Shown here in pieces: positions 27,641 to 38,599 of a stretch of DNA of 64,000 nucleotides. Under the pieces are notes generated by a model, which ran no database searches, was not told the DNA's origin, and worked only from the letters and a program-made list of their open reading frames with translations. The first letter of the stretch is position 1. Each line of letters starts with the position of its first letter. The DNA is from Eulemur rufifrons. Taxonomy: Eukaryota; Chordata; Mammalia; Primates; Lemuridae. A program made the position numbers and the translations under genes. The stretch is from contig NC_090989.1 of NCBI RefSeq assembly GCF_041146395.1, positions 286,675,343 through 286,739,342 on the forward strand, given 5' to 3'.

Positions 27641-28238
27641 GCTGTCAGCCTGGCCACTCTTCTTTCCTCCCTCCGTTCTTTCCGTGCATCCTCGGATCCT
27701 GGGCTGCAGGGCCCCGCCGCACATCCGCCGTTCGGCTCTCTCCCTTGGTGGCTTCCATCCATCCTCCGCCCTCTCCGTCGTGACTCGGTCCTCCCTGAGG
27801 CCTTTCGGCTCTCTTCGCCAAACCTCTTCGGCCCTTCCTGTGGTCCCCTGGCCTTTGTCGCCAACTTTCAGCTCTTTCCGTCAACAGCGGTGTGCACAGT
27901 CCCGACCCTGGGACTTGTGCAGGCCCTGCGGTTTCTCGGTGGTCTTGGCGGCAATGGCACCTTCTGGAAGAGTCTTCCTGTTGTCCAAACTGCAGGGGGT
28001 TTGCGTCTAGATCCAGGTGCTCCTCGCACAAAGATCCAATGATTGAGACGAGGGTTGCCAAGGAAGGAAGGAATTTTTAATTGGAGAGACCTGGAGAAAA
28101 GCAGCTGCTCAAATCCGTCTCCGGCTAGCGGAGCTCTCGGGCTCTTGGGGAGGGGAGGGAGCCCCGGCAGGTGGGGGGGGGGGCAAGCGGGAGGGGGGGG
28201 GTCGGTGAGCTCCAGGGCGACGGAGGTGGGGGGATGGC
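27641..28238. other. GC-rich DNA, unassigned
   Basis: This is moderately CpG-rich sequence to about 27960, then 'tccaatgattgagacgaggg' and a G-rich stretch (28161-28205, with runs of 8 or more G). It has some resemblance to retroviral LTR sequence, but I cannot name it. No exon is recognised. Confidence 0.35.
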
Positions 28239-28239
28239 G

Positions 28240-28478
28240 AGCCCCAGGGCGGGAACTCTGATGCCTGCAGTCCCACTTACCCCGGAGGCTGAGGCGGGAG
28301 GATCGCTGGAGCCCAGGACTTCTGGGCTGTGGTGCGTTGTGCCCATCAGGTGTGCGCACTAAGTTCAGCATCAACATGGTGACCTCTCCGGAGCGGGCGA
28401 CCACCAGGTTGGCTAAGGAGGAGTGAATCGGCTCAGGTCGGAAACGGAGCAGGTCAAAACTCCCTGGCTGGTCAGAAT
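28240..28478 (+). pseudogene. 7SL (SRP) RNA pseudogene, 3'-truncated
   Basis: 7SL RNA is the RNA of the signal recognition particle and the ancestor of Alu. This copy is not an Alu: it continues past the Alu-like 5' region ('ggaggctgaggcgggagg', 'ttctgggctgtggtgcg') into the S domain that Alus lack, including 'cactaagttcagcatcaaca', 'ggtgacctctccgg', 'gaccaccaggttgg' and the helix-8 part 'ggtcggaaacggagcagg' with 'tcaaaactccc'. The 5' end is poorly kept and the 3' arm ('gatcgcgcctgtgaatagcc' in the parent) is missing, so a folded, SRP-competent RNA is unlikely. No good upstream Pol III control element is visible. The match to the S domain is strong. Confidence 0.9.
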
Positions 28479-28830
28479 CTCAAATCCTTTGTCTTGCAAA
28501 AAATCCTTCTTTTCTGGGAAACTCCAAAGGTCCAAGAGTTAGTTAAGGGAGAGGATTACATTAGGGTCGCCAAAATTTGCTCGGGGAGGGGCAGGTACAG
28601 TCTCTGGCCACACAGGTGTGATTTTACTGTTGGTGTCTCTGTCAACTAAACTAAAATCTTAAGTCCTCCTCCCCCACCTGCTGACCGAACGGACCCCTCC
28701 TGGCCAAGCGGATGCCCTAAAACATTCTGTGCAGAACCACCGTTGTTTCCCTGGGCCATATTTAGTCCAAAATCCTATTTCTCGGCCCACACAGCCTAGC
28801 TGGCTTCTCTGGAATCTTCTAGGCATTGGA
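28479..28830. other. unassigned, LTR-like sequence
   Basis: Phrases such as 'ctgaccgaacggacccctcc' and 'ccctgggccatatttagtcc' have the look of an endogenous retroviral LTR or flank. I cannot name a family and see no terminal repeats, so this is only a description. Confidence 0.25.
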
Positions 28831-30632
28831 AGTGATGAAAACTAGATGGAAGAGAGAAATGAGATTTTATGTCTTGTTTTCCCCTGGAGCAGTAGGTGCC
28901 AGGGGACCCTGGGGTCTGAAGCCACCCTCAGAGGCCTGGCGGGCAGCTCAGAGCCCACCTGGGAGCAGGGGTCCGCGCCAGCTGAGACTGCCCTGTGTCG
29001 GGAGCCCCCACTCCTGTTGGGAGCTGGGTTCTCGTGCAGATGGGGGGCAGATGGAGGGACCTGCCAGCAGGCAGGGCCTTTTCCCCTTTGTTTCCTGCAC
29101 TGCAGTGTGTGTGGGGGACGCCTGTCACCCTCCCTGGAAACTACACCCCCTCCCCATTGTCATGTGGGGGCTGAGCCTAGAGACTGGCTGCCCCCCAGGT
29201 GGATGGGACGTGGGGACATCTGCATGGGACACGCACACGGGGGGTGTGACGGTGGGGTCCCACCCGGGCACTCGCCCTCTCCTGAGAGGATCTCTGTGCC
29301 CTCCCCGCCCACTCCATGGTCAGCCTGTCGCCATTGGCAGTTTTTAGGGGCCAGAGACCTCTCCTGGGGGGCGATGGCCCCCACCCGCAGGGAACCACTC
29401 TTGTGGAGGGTGGGGGTGGAGCTGCCCAGTGCTAAGTCCCTGGGGGCTTTGGAGGCACCTGTGGCAGCATGAGCCCACCTCCAGCCCCAGCCCAGAAGGA
29501 CCCTCAGCCCCCAAGAGCCTCTGCTGCTTCAGGGGCTTGTCCCAACAGGCCTGGGTGACCTGAGGAGCTGGGTCCAGCATATGCTGTTGGGCTGATGGGT
29601 GCGTGTGCACCCCGGATGCAGGCATGAGGCCAGCGGGGCCATCATGGGTGGGTGCAGATGTCCAGTTGGGGCAATGATGACCAGCGGGGGGCTGCCCAGG
29701 GCCAAGGGCGGGGCGGATGGGCTGCAGTCAGGGAGGGCTTCCTGGATGTGGTGTCCAAAGTGCCTTGTGAAGGCTGTGCTGAGGAAGGGCCTTACTAAGC
29801 CCCAGGGGCACAGGCACATGGGACAGCCCGAGATGCAGTCCTCTGGCCAGAACAATGAGAAATGAGGCTACGGGCACCTCCCTGGGATCAGGCAGGGCCT
29901 TGGGGAGAAAGCAGGAGAGGCGGTGCAGAACCTCTGGGTAGGGCCTGGGGATTCCAGGTGCCCCTGGAGGAACAGCTTCCCTTTGCCCTGTGCCAGGGCT
30001 GCCCTACAAGCCCAGGGCCACAGGGAAGCCGCAGCCCCCAGTCCTGGGCTAGTGGGGCCTCCCAGCTTGGCTCAGCACTAGAAGGGCTCATTCGCCAGTC
30101 TGTCTCCCCCCAGGGCTCTGATGGCAGCACTGGGTCCCAACTCACTCCATGCCACCTGGCCCGGGACTCAGTGGCTGGGGGCCAGTCAGTGGGTGACAGG
30201 ACAGAGCCCGTCCTGGGACGGCACTGACTGTCAGATGTTCTGGGTGCTGGACTTGCCTGGTGGTGGGGGCACTGTCTGGCCACCTGTCCTGGCTGGACAT
30301 CATGCTGTGGGGACACTGGAATGTGCTCCTGTCTCCACCTTGGTCAGGCCTGCTGCCTGGGACCTCCCCTAGTGAGCTCTGACTGTAGCCACAGAGCCTG
30401 AAGGATCAGTGTGACCCCGAGCTTCCCGCCAAGGCACCCCAGGCTCAGGAGGGGGTTTCTGAGAGGGCTGGTAACTATCTTCATCACTGTCCCCGGTGCA
30501 GGCCTGTCCCCTGGGTCCTTCTGCCCATGGCAAGCAAACCCACAGATGCCCCTGTGGGGCACCTTTGTCTTGCGCCACCTGCTGTGGCCATTCCGATGGG
30601 CAGGGGCACCCTGACGCCCTGGGTCCCCACAG
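28831..30632. other. GC-rich DNA upstream of the LAMA5-like exons, probable intron remnant
   Basis: No further laminin exon is recognisable here; the upstream LN-domain exons of LAMA5 are not seen. By position it may be intron carried along with the duplicated gene fragment. Overlapping open frames on both strands (up to 208 codons) reflect GC richness. Confidence 0.4.
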
Positions 30633-30751
30633 GTTTTCCACGTGGCCTATGTGCTCATCAGGTTTGCCAACTCCCCCCAGGCCAGATTTCTGGGTGCTGG
30701 AGCAGTCCAGGGACATCGGCCACAGCTACCAGCCGTGGCAGTTCTTCGCCT
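30633..30751 (+). pseudogene. LAMA5-like exon a (LN domain)
   Basis: The acceptor is 'ggtccccacag' and the donor 'gcct|gtgagt'. It encodes [15 protein letters not shown], then a one-base insertion in a C run, then (shifted frame) [20 protein letters not shown]. Length is 119 bp, one more than a phase-preserving exon would need. Confidence 0.88.
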
Positions 30752-31622
30752 GTGAGTCTCGGGAGCTGTGAGTCTGGGGGGTGTCCCCAGTGGGGCTGCT
30801 GTGACCATGGCTTCTTGAGGTCTCAGTCACCAGCCCGGCCCTCATGCCCAACCCCTGTGTGGGTCAGGACCATCTGTCTGAGGACCGGGAGCCAAAGGGG
30901 AATTCATCAGGTCACCCCCGACTTCCGGCACAGCTGGGCCCAGGGGCTGGTGGTGGCAGGAATCTCAGTGCCATCTCCTGGCTCTCTCTGGGCTGGCTTC
31001 ATGTTTGACAGCTCCCTGTGGTGGTGGCACAGGGCCCTGGTGGCTCCCAGCTCGCTTCCTGCCAGCTCAGATGCCTGTGTCAGGAGAGCCGGGTCCTGGC
31101 ACTCACGCACCGGCAGCCTTTGGCCACCTGCCACCCTGACGGGTCAGGTCGGCAGGACGGGGATGCTCCAGTTTGGCAGCCTGGTCACGTGTCCCCCAAA
31201 ACTCCCTGGCCCCAGAGTGGAGGAGCGGAAGTTCTCTCATAGGCAGTCGGGGACTGCCCCAAGGAAGGACATGAAGACAGTCCTCCAAGGGCAGGGGGCA
31301 GCACCTGCTCCCTAGACATGTCCCAGGGAGAGGGGTGCAGGGGTGAGGGTGGCGAGCCGGCGCAGCTGTGCACGTCCAGCGTGGCCGGCGGGGCGGGAGC
31401 GCCTCCCTCAGCAGGGTTCGGTGTCCTCTTCCCCAGGTCCTGCTGAGGGCGCAGCGCTCCCACCTCAAGATGAGGTGGCCGGGCTCAGGCTCAGGTGACC
31501 CGTCCAGGAGGCAGCCTTCCGGGTGGTCAGGCTCGGGGATGTCAGGGAGTCCAGGGGCCCCGCCTCTGGGCCTGCGGGCTTTTCTGGTGGCCTCAGCCGT
31601 CCCTGTCCGCCCTTTCCTGCAG

Positions 31623-31740
31623 CCTCCAAGAGGGACTGCCTGGAGCGATCTGGGCCGTGGACGCTGGAGCCCATCACGCGGGATGACGACGCCATCTGTC
31701 CCACTGAGCACTCGCGCATCGTGTCTCGGAGAACGGCGAG
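31623..31740 (+). pseudogene. LAMA5-like exon b (LN domain)
   Basis: The acceptor is 'cctttcctgcag' and the donor 'GGCGAG|gtgggc'. It reads [20 protein letters not shown] and then [10 protein letters not shown]. After SRIV a base is missing, so the expected acidic LENGE-type ending is out of frame. Split codons join correctly with exon a (phase 1). Confidence 0.88.
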
Positions 31741-31958
31741 GTGGGCCGGGGACAGCGTGGTGGCCGTTCTGCCGGTCTGCTCCTGGCGGCCACCCTGGCC
31801 TCGCCGTCCACGCCGTCTGCGGACCGTGGTGTCCCTGGGGGACGGCGAGGTGGGCCGGGGACAGCGTGCTGGCCGTTCTGCCGGTCTGCTCCTGGCGGCC
31901 ACCCTGGCCTCACCGCCCACGCCGTCTGCAGACCGTGGTGTCCCTGGGGATCGGGCGC
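31741..31958 (+). repeat. 109-bp tandem duplication across an exon-intron junction
   Basis: Unit 1 (31741-31849) and unit 2 (from 31850) both start 'gtgggccggggacagcgtg' and hold a short intron plus the start of the next exon. In unit 1 the acceptor is damaged (ctgcgg), while unit 2 keeps ctgcag. The join falls where the two exon edges share 'acggc', suggesting slippage or unequal crossing-over at microhomology. Confidence 0.85.
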
Positions 31959-32101
31959 CCGGGGACCGTGACCTGCTCCCACCCGCCGCTGCTGCGTAAC
32001 TTCACCAAAGCCACCAACGTCGCCTGCGTTTCCTGCGCACCAACACGCTGCGGGGTCACCTCACGGGCAGGGCGCTGCGGGACCCCACAGTCACGCCCCG
32101 G
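31932..32101 (+). pseudogene. LAMA5-like exon c (LN domain)
   Basis: The acceptor is 'gtctgcag' and the donor 'CCCGG|gtgagc'. It encodes [11 protein letters not shown], then a one-base deletion, then (shifted) [17 protein letters not shown] text and ALRDPTV. The CpG-rich exon has decayed mainly by substitutions plus this frameshift. Confidence 0.87.
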
Positions 32102-32228
32102 GTGAGCCCACCCTGTCTGGCGTGCGGGGCAGCCCTGGCGGACGGGGAGGAGCCGGCTCTGGGGGCAGCCTGGGCCCGAGGCCCTGGGACTCGGGGGGCG
32201 AGTCTGGGCCTGGCGCTCGGGCCGGCAG

Positions 32229-32332
32229 GGCGGTGTTATTGCGGCATCAAGGACATCAGCACCGGCGGCCGCTGCGTCTGCCACGGCCACGCGGATGTCT
32301 GCGATGCAAAGGACCCCTCGGACCCTCGCAGG
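32229..32332 (+). pseudogene. LAMA5-like exon d (start of EGF-like module)
   Basis: The acceptor 'gccggcag' leads to [20 protein letters not shown] and then [11 protein letters not shown]. The family YYYS segment is altered to CYCG, adding unexpected cysteines. The exon runs into a pyrimidine/purine minisatellite at about 32333 and no later laminin exon is seen. Confidence 0.85.
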
Positions 32333-32760
32333 AAAGGCCGTTTCAGGAGAGGCCCTTTCAGCCGAGGCCCCCTCAGGTGTGACTCCTCTCAGTTGAGGCC
32401 CTTTTAGGCTGAGCCTCCGCCCCCCAGGTGAGGCCCCTCTCAGTTGGGGACCCTGTCAGGTGATGTCCTTTTGAGCTGAGGGGCCTCTGAGGAGAGAAGA
32501 GGCCCCTTTCAGCTGAGGCCCTTTCAGCTGAGGCCCCCCCCCAGGTGAGGCCCCCCCCCAGGTGAGGCCCCTCTCAGGTGAGACCCTTTTACCTGAGAAC
32601 ACTTCCAGCGCAGGTCCCTGCCAGGTGAGTCCCCTTTAGGTGAGGCCCTTTCAGCCGAGGCCCCTTTTACACGAGGCTCCTTTCTGATGAGACCCTTAAA
32701 GGTGAACCCCCCCAGGTGAGACCCCTCTTAGGTGGGGCCCTTTCAGCACAGGCTGCTCCC
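32333..32760. repeat. minisatellite, ~16-20-bp unit 'ggcccctttcaggtga'
   Basis: Degenerate units of 'aggccctttcagctg' or 'aggcccctctcaggtgag' fill 0.43 kb. The array sits exactly between the last LAMA5-like exon and segment B, so it probably marks a rearrangement boundary. Many units contain donor-like GTGAG. Confidence 0.85.
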
Positions 32761-32942
32761 AGGGGCCTCCCCGTTTTTCTGAAAGACACAGGACAGTGAG
32801 CCCATCTGACTTTCCGTTTCCAGATCCTGGCTCCCAAGAGGCTGAACTCGGAGTCTCACTGGTTCTCCGGCAAGGCCAGGAGGGCTCCCTGGCGCCGCCG
32901 TCCCCGCCCCATGAGCAGCGAGGGCTGCAGTGCCGGCGCGGG

Positions 32943-32956
32943 CCACCAGGTGGCGC
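32943..32956 (+). promoter_or_regulatory. CTCF-type motif in segment B
   Basis: CCACCAGGTGGCGC matches the CTCF core CCASYAGRKGGCRS at every position, on the plus strand. It is the inverted counterpart of the motif at 23942-23955, so the two are divergent. Segment C does not keep it. Confidence 0.55.
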
Positions 32957-33552
32957 AGCGCCCTTCATGTCCCGCAGCCCGGCGTGAGAGGACGCGGTGC
33001 CGCCACCTTAGCGTCGCCTCCATGCCGCCTGCCGGCCTGGCCTCAGACCCGAAGCGACCGCGTCCTCCTCGTCCGCCCTGAGACGGGAGGCCCCGAGGGT
33101 CAGTGCGACCTTCCCGTCCGAGCCCCCGGGCACCGCCTTCCCGTGCGCAGCCGCCTGCTGAGGGGCGGCCGGTCCTCAGAGACCCGGGAGGGGCTCCGTG
33201 TGGACGTGTGGAAACGGGGCACCCGCAGTCTCCACCCCACCGAGGTCCCCCACGCCCAGGACGTGGTGGCCACGGGTGTGACGTCCACGCGGTGGCCTCT
33301 CCCGTGGGGTCCCCCCCAGCTGCCCGCGGTCTACTCTGCTGTCATTGTCAGCTGCACAGCAGGCTGTTGGTATCTCGGGGCTTTTATTCGGGTTCCGGCA
33401 ACCTGTCCACACAGTGGACACCCTTAGCAGCTTTTCCAAAGCTCTGCCCAGCTAGACCCTTAAAGTCACAGCAGTTCATAATATCTAACAGTAGAAAAAG
33501 TGGATGATGTGATTTTTCAAAAGACAAAAAAAATTCTTTTTTTCTTTGTTTC

Positions 33553-33883
33553 TTTTTTTTTTTTTTTTTGAGACAGAATCTCGCTATGTTGCCCGGGCTA
33601 GAGTGCCGTGGCGTCAGCCTAGCTCACAGCAACCTCAAACTCCTGGGCTCAAGCCGTCCTTCTGCCTCAGCCTCCCAAGTAGCTGGGACTACAGGCATGC
33701 ACGACCATATCCGGCTAATTTTTTCTATATATTTTTAGTTGTCCAGCTAGTCTCTTTCTATTTATAATAGAGATGGCATCTCGCTCTTGCTCAGGCTGGT
33801 CTCAAACTCCTGAGCTCAAACGATCTGCCTAACTCGGCCTCCCAGAGTGCTAGGATTACAAGCCTGAGCCACTGCGCCCGGCC
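33553..33883 (-). mobile_element. Alu in segment B, orthologous to the one in A
   Basis: It runs from a T tract to 'actgcgcccggcc'. It lies at the same site as the Alu at 22456-22790 in the inverted copy A and is absent from segment C at about 58000. Confidence 0.93.
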
Positions 33884-33929
33884 CACCCCCCCCAAAAAAA
33901 ATATTATTTGATATATCGTGTGCAAGAAT

Positions 33930-35610
33930 CACCTTTGATTTATATATAAACCAAGGAAATAGTAGCTAAACACAGAGTTCATATTTGGGATAATTAGTAA
34001 ACAAAAATTAAGTCTCACTGCCAAATGAATGGCAAATGGCCCCGTTGATCATGGAAATTTCATAAGAATTTACTGAACATATTACTTTACTGTAATTCTC
34101 TAGCCATGTGTGTGCGCATGTGTGTGCACACCGGTTGCAAGGTATCTCAGGTTTGCACACTTATGTTTACATCATCAATAGATACAGTTAACTGATAAAG
34201 TCCTAGTCCATGTTATGACAATGTATATAAATATTTGAAAGCACCTTTTAAAATTTCACCGTTTTTACCACTTGTAAATATATAATTCAATGGAATGTCA
34301 TACATTGGCTGTGTTGTGCAACCATCTATTTATTAATAGTACCAGATGTTTTTTTTCTTCCTCTGAAGGAAACTCAGAACCCATTACAAAGTCACTCTCC
34401 TTTCCCTGTCCCCCAATCCCCTGGCAAGCACTAATCTAGTTTTCATTGCCATGGATTTGCCTGCTCTGGACATTTCATACAAATGGATTCATATAATATG
34501 TGGCCTTTTGTGCCTGGTTTCTTTCACTTAGGACGTTTTCAAGGCTCATCCATGTTGCAATATACATCAGCGCTTCATTCCTTTTTTCTGTATGATTAAA
34601 TACATACAGCATTCACCATTTTAACCATTTTTAAGTGCACACTTTAGTGGCATTAACCATATACACGTTTTTTTTGGAACCATCACCACCATCCGTCTCC
34701 AAAATTTCTTTCTTCTTCCCCAAGTGGAACCCTGTACTCGTTAAACACCCATTTCGTATTTTCTCTTCCCCAGCCCCTGGACACTACTCCAGGTACCTCA
34801 TAAGTAGAGCATACTCTATTTGTCGTCGTGTTGCCTGGGTTGTTTCACTTAGCACGATGTTGTTACGTATGTCAGAATTTCCTCATTTTTAAGGCTGAAT
34901 TATATTTCATTGTGTGGATGGACCACATTTTATTTATCTACTCATCTGTCAGTGGACACTTGTGTTGCTTCCACCTTTTGGCACAGTGAGTAATGCTGCC
35001 ATGAACGTGGGTGTTCAAGTCCCTGTTTTTAGTTCTTTTCAGTATATACCCAGAAGTGGAATCAGTGTGTTGTAAGTGAATTCTATGCTTAATTTTTGAG
35101 GTACTGCCATATTGTGTTCCATAACAACTGCTCCATTTCAGTTTTCTCTTTCCTTTTTATGGCTGAATAATATATCAGGTTATGAAATACCTAATTTTGC
35201 TTATCCATCCATCTGTTGACAGAGGTGTGGGTTGATTGCACCTTTCAGCTATTGTGAACATGGCTGCTATAGATGTTGATGTACAAGTTCTTGTTTGAAC
35301 ACTTGTTTTCTAATCTTTGGAGTATATACCTTGGAATGGAATTGTTGAGCTATGGTAATTCTGCATGTAAATTTTTGAGGGAAGATTCAACTAGTTTACA
35401 CACAGCCTGTACCATTTTATATTTCTACAAGCACTATTTAAGGGTATCCATGTTTTCTGTATCCTTGCGAATAGATATCTTTAATTTTTTTTTTTTTTAA
35501 CAATAGCCTTTCTAGTGTGTGTGAGTTGGTATGTCATTGTGGTTGGAATTTGAATTTCCATTATAACTAATAACGTTTAGTATCTCCTTATGTGCTTGCT
35601 GGCCAATTGC

Positions 35611-35646
<36 letters not shown>

Positions 35647-36845
35647 GTGTAGTGTGTATTTTAAGCCCTTTATCCATTTTGTTATTTGGTTGTTTGTCTT
35701 TTTCCTGTTCAGTCTTCAAAGCTACTTATATATTCTGGATAGCAGGCCCTCATTGGATATATAATGTGCCTCTTTGGGTTGTCATCTTACTTTCTTGGTG
35801 GGTCTTTGGATTTCCAAAAGTTTTTAATTTTGAGGAAATTTTCTTTACTGGCTGTGCTTATGGTGTCAGTTCTAAGAAACCATTCTTACACCCAATGTTA
35901 TGAAGGGTTTTCTCCATGTTTTCTTCTAGGGTTTGTGTTTTTACCTCTTACATTTTGGCCTGTGGACCATTTTGAGTTCACTTTTTCTGTGTGGTATGAT
36001 GTCAGGGTACAGTTTCATTCCTGTGCATGTAGATAGTTGTCTGACGTCACTTGTGGAATTTAGGGACCTTGGGGCTGGCACACAATCAATTGACCATAGA
36101 GGCATGAATTTATATCTGGACCCTCAGTTCAACTTCGTTGATCTATATGTTTACCTTCATGCCAGTATCATCCTGTTTTGATTGTTGTTGCTTTGTAGTA
36201 AAATTTAAGATTTAAAATTGGGAAGTGTGAACTTCCAAGTTTGTCTTTGTTTTTCAAGAAGGTTTTGGTTATTTGTGTTCCCTTAAAATTCCATTAGAAC
36301 GTTAGGATCAGTTTGCCCACTTCTGCTGAGAGGCCTTTTTGGATTTTTGTAGGGATTGCATTGGGTTTGAGATCACCTGTGTGTATGGCCATCTTGAAAC
36401 ATATTAAGTCTCCAGTCGATGAACGTGAAGTGTCTTGACATTTGTTTAGATTTTCTTTAGCTTTTTTCAATAATGTTTTGTAATTTTCCACGTACAGGTC
36501 TTGTACCTTTGTTAATTTTTTTCCCAAGTGGGTTATTTTTGTTGATATAATTCAAATGGAATTTTTGTCTTAATTTTATTTCCACGTTCTTGATTACCGG
36601 AGTACAGGAATAAAATGGATTTCTGTGTATTGAAATGTTGTTCTGTTACTTATCCATTTTTGTTTGCTGGTTCAAATAATTTTTTTGAATTCTTTGGGAT
36701 TTTCTATATTTAAGGTGATGTGATTTGGAATCTGAATAGATTTACTTTCCTTTCACATATGGATGCCTTTTATTTCCCGTTCTTCTTTAATTGTTCTGTA
36801 TAGAACTTTCAGTGCAATCTTATTTTTTTCTTTCAAAATACTAAT
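33930..36845 (-). mobile_element. L1 remnant in segment B, antisense
   Basis: The minus strand reads as L1M 3' end and ORF2. Plus-strand landmarks are 'catcaccaccatccgtctcc', 'ggctgaattatatttcattg', 'ttggctgatt'-type and 'atattctggatagcaggccc' text and 'gtgtggtatgatgtcagggt'. The 77-codon minus-strand frame at 36294-36527 is a leftover of ORF2 (KVQDLYVENYKTLLKKAKEN). A (GT)n microsatellite lies at 35611-35650. Confidence 0.85.
35611..35650. repeat. (GT)n microsatellite
   Basis: About 19 GT repeats with one GC interruption. The same site in segment C (59700-59728) carries a slightly different length, as expected for a mutable repeat after duplication. Confidence 0.95.
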
Positions 36846-36849
36846 TAAG

Positions 36850-38560
36850 GTGGTACAAGTATTTTTGTTACATGGCTATCTTGTGTAGTGCTGAAGTCAG
36901 AGGTGTTGGTGTGTCCGTCATCAGAATATAGTGTTCATGTGGGCAAGTTTTTATCCTACACCCACTGTCCATTCCTCCTCCTTCTAGGTTTTCATGTCCT
37001 TTATATTGCCATGTGCCTCTGTGTATCCATGTAGTAGCTCCCACTTATTTGTGGGAACATACGATGTTTGGTTTTCCATTCCCGAGGTAGTTCACTTAGG
37101 GTAATGGTCTCAAATTCTCCCCACATTGCTGCAAATGACATTATTTCATTCCCTTTTGTTTTTAGAGACAGGGTCTCCCTCTGGTGGCCGGGATAGAGGG
37201 CAGTGGCATGATCATAGCTCACTCCAACCTCACATTCTGGGCTCAAGTGATCCTCCTGTCTCAGCCTCCTGAGTAGCTGGGACTACAGGTATGTACCACC
37301 ATGCCTGGCTAATTTTTTTATTTTTTTAGAGACTGGGTCTCGCTCTTGCTCAGGCTGGTATTTCATTCCTTTTTATGGCTGAGTGGTACACCATGATATT
37401 TATACATGTATGTGTCTACACACACACGCGCACAGATTTTTGTCCCCTTATGAATTGAATGGCACTTAGGTTGATGCCACATCTTTGCAATGGTGAAGTG
37501 TGCTGTGCTAAACATTCGAGTGCAGGTGTCTTTTGGATAAAATGACTTCATTTCCTTTGGGTAGTTACCCAGGAGTGGGCTTGCTGGATTGAATGGTAGG
37601 TCTACATTTCTTTCTTTGAGGATTGCCCATAATGTTTTCCATAGAGGTTCTACTAGTTTGCAGACCCAGCAGAGTATCGGCGCTCCTTTCTCTATGCTTC
37701 TGTGGCAGCATCTGTTGTTTTTTGTCTATTTAATAATGGCTATTCTGATTGGGGTGAGATAGTATCTTACTGTAGTTTTAATTTGCATTTCTCTGTGATT
37801 AAAGATGTTTAGCAGTTTTTCATGTTTTTTGGCAATTTGTCTATCTTCTTTTCAGAAACTTCTGTTCTGGTCTTTTGTCCACTTTTTGATGAGGGTGTTA
37901 TTTTTTTCTTGCTGATTTGTTTGGGTCTTTGCATATTCTGGATATCATCTTTTGTCAGATGCATAGTTGCAAATATTTTGTCCTATTCTGTAGGTTGTGT
38001 ATTCACTGTGTTATTTCCTTTGCTATGCAGAAGCCTTCTAATTTAATTAAGTCCCATTGATTTATTTTTGTTGTTGCTGTTTGTCTTTGGGGTGTTAGTC
38101 ATAAATTCTTTGACGTGGCTGATGCCTAAAATGGTTTTCCTCCTTTTTTTCTAGAATTTTTATGGTTTCATGCTTTTTCATTTAAGTCTTCAATCCATCT
38201 TGAATTGATTTTTGTATTTAGTGAGAGAGCGATCCTGTTTCTTTCTTCTTCATAGGGATATCCAATGTTTCCAGCACTATTCATTGAATAGGGCTTCCTT
38301 TCCTCAGTGTATGTTTTCTGCTTTGTCAAAAATCAGTTGGTGCTAGGTAGATGGTTTTATGTCTGGGTTCTCTATTTTGTTCTCTTGGATTAGTCACAGT
38401 TTTCTACACCAGGACCACGGTGTTTTGGTTACTATAGCCTTGTAGTATAATTTGACATCAGGTAATGTCATACCTCCAGATTTGTTGTTCAGTATAATGT
38501 TGCATGCAGAGGTGAAAGTGAACATGTTTGCTTTGTCCCTGATCTTAGTGGCAAAAGCTG
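36850..38560 (-). mobile_element. second L1 remnant in segment B, antisense
   Basis: The plus strand shows the reverse of the L1 3' end and C-terminal ORF2 in order: 'cctctgtgtatccatgtag', 'acttatttgtgggaacata', 'gggtagttacccaggagtgg', 'tttaattaagtcccattgat', 'tcaatccatcttgaattgat' and 'ttactatagccttgtagtat'. Broken by stops. Confidence 0.87.
37155..37351 (-). mobile_element. partial Alu/FLAM-like element inside the L1, shared by B and C
   Basis: Antisense Alu left-arm text is flanked by 'tatttcattcc' type repeats at about 37142 and 37350, a likely target-site duplication. Segment C has the same insertion (61607-61808), so it predates the B/C duplication. Confidence 0.85.
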
Positions 38561-38562
38561 TG

Positions 38563-38593
38563 GTTAGGGGTTAGGGTTTTTAGAGTTAGGGTT
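38563..38593 (+). repeat. degenerate TTAGGG run in segment B
   Basis: Three TTAGGG-type units ('ggttaggggttagggttt', then 'gagttagggttg') follow the L1. The same run is at 63016-63046 in segment C. It is short and could be chance, or a scar of telomeric repeat. Confidence 0.4.
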
Positions 38594-38599
38594 GCTGTT

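Larger units (their letters stand above)
30633..32332 (+). pseudogene. laminin alpha-5 (LAMA5) pseudogene fragment, four exons
   Basis: Four exons with conserved splice sites encode the end of the laminin N-terminal (LN) domain and the start of the first EGF-like (LE) module. Recognisable pieces are [55 protein letters not shown] and [18 protein letters not shown], all close to LAMA5 rather than LAMA3 by memory of the family. LAMA5 is a secreted basement-membrane chain of over 3,600 residues, so this is a small internal part. It is broken: an extra C in the run at 30672-30677, a lost base near 31724, a lost base near 32018, and a 109-bp duplication across an exon-intron junction. Introns are retained, so this is a duplicated, not processed, copy. 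Sequencing error could explain single-base indels, but the many residue changes and missing upstream and downstream exons support a pseudogene. Confidence 0.9.

Noticed and set aside
36294..36527. 77-codon minus-strand frame as a gene
   Set aside because: It is a leftover of L1 ORF2.
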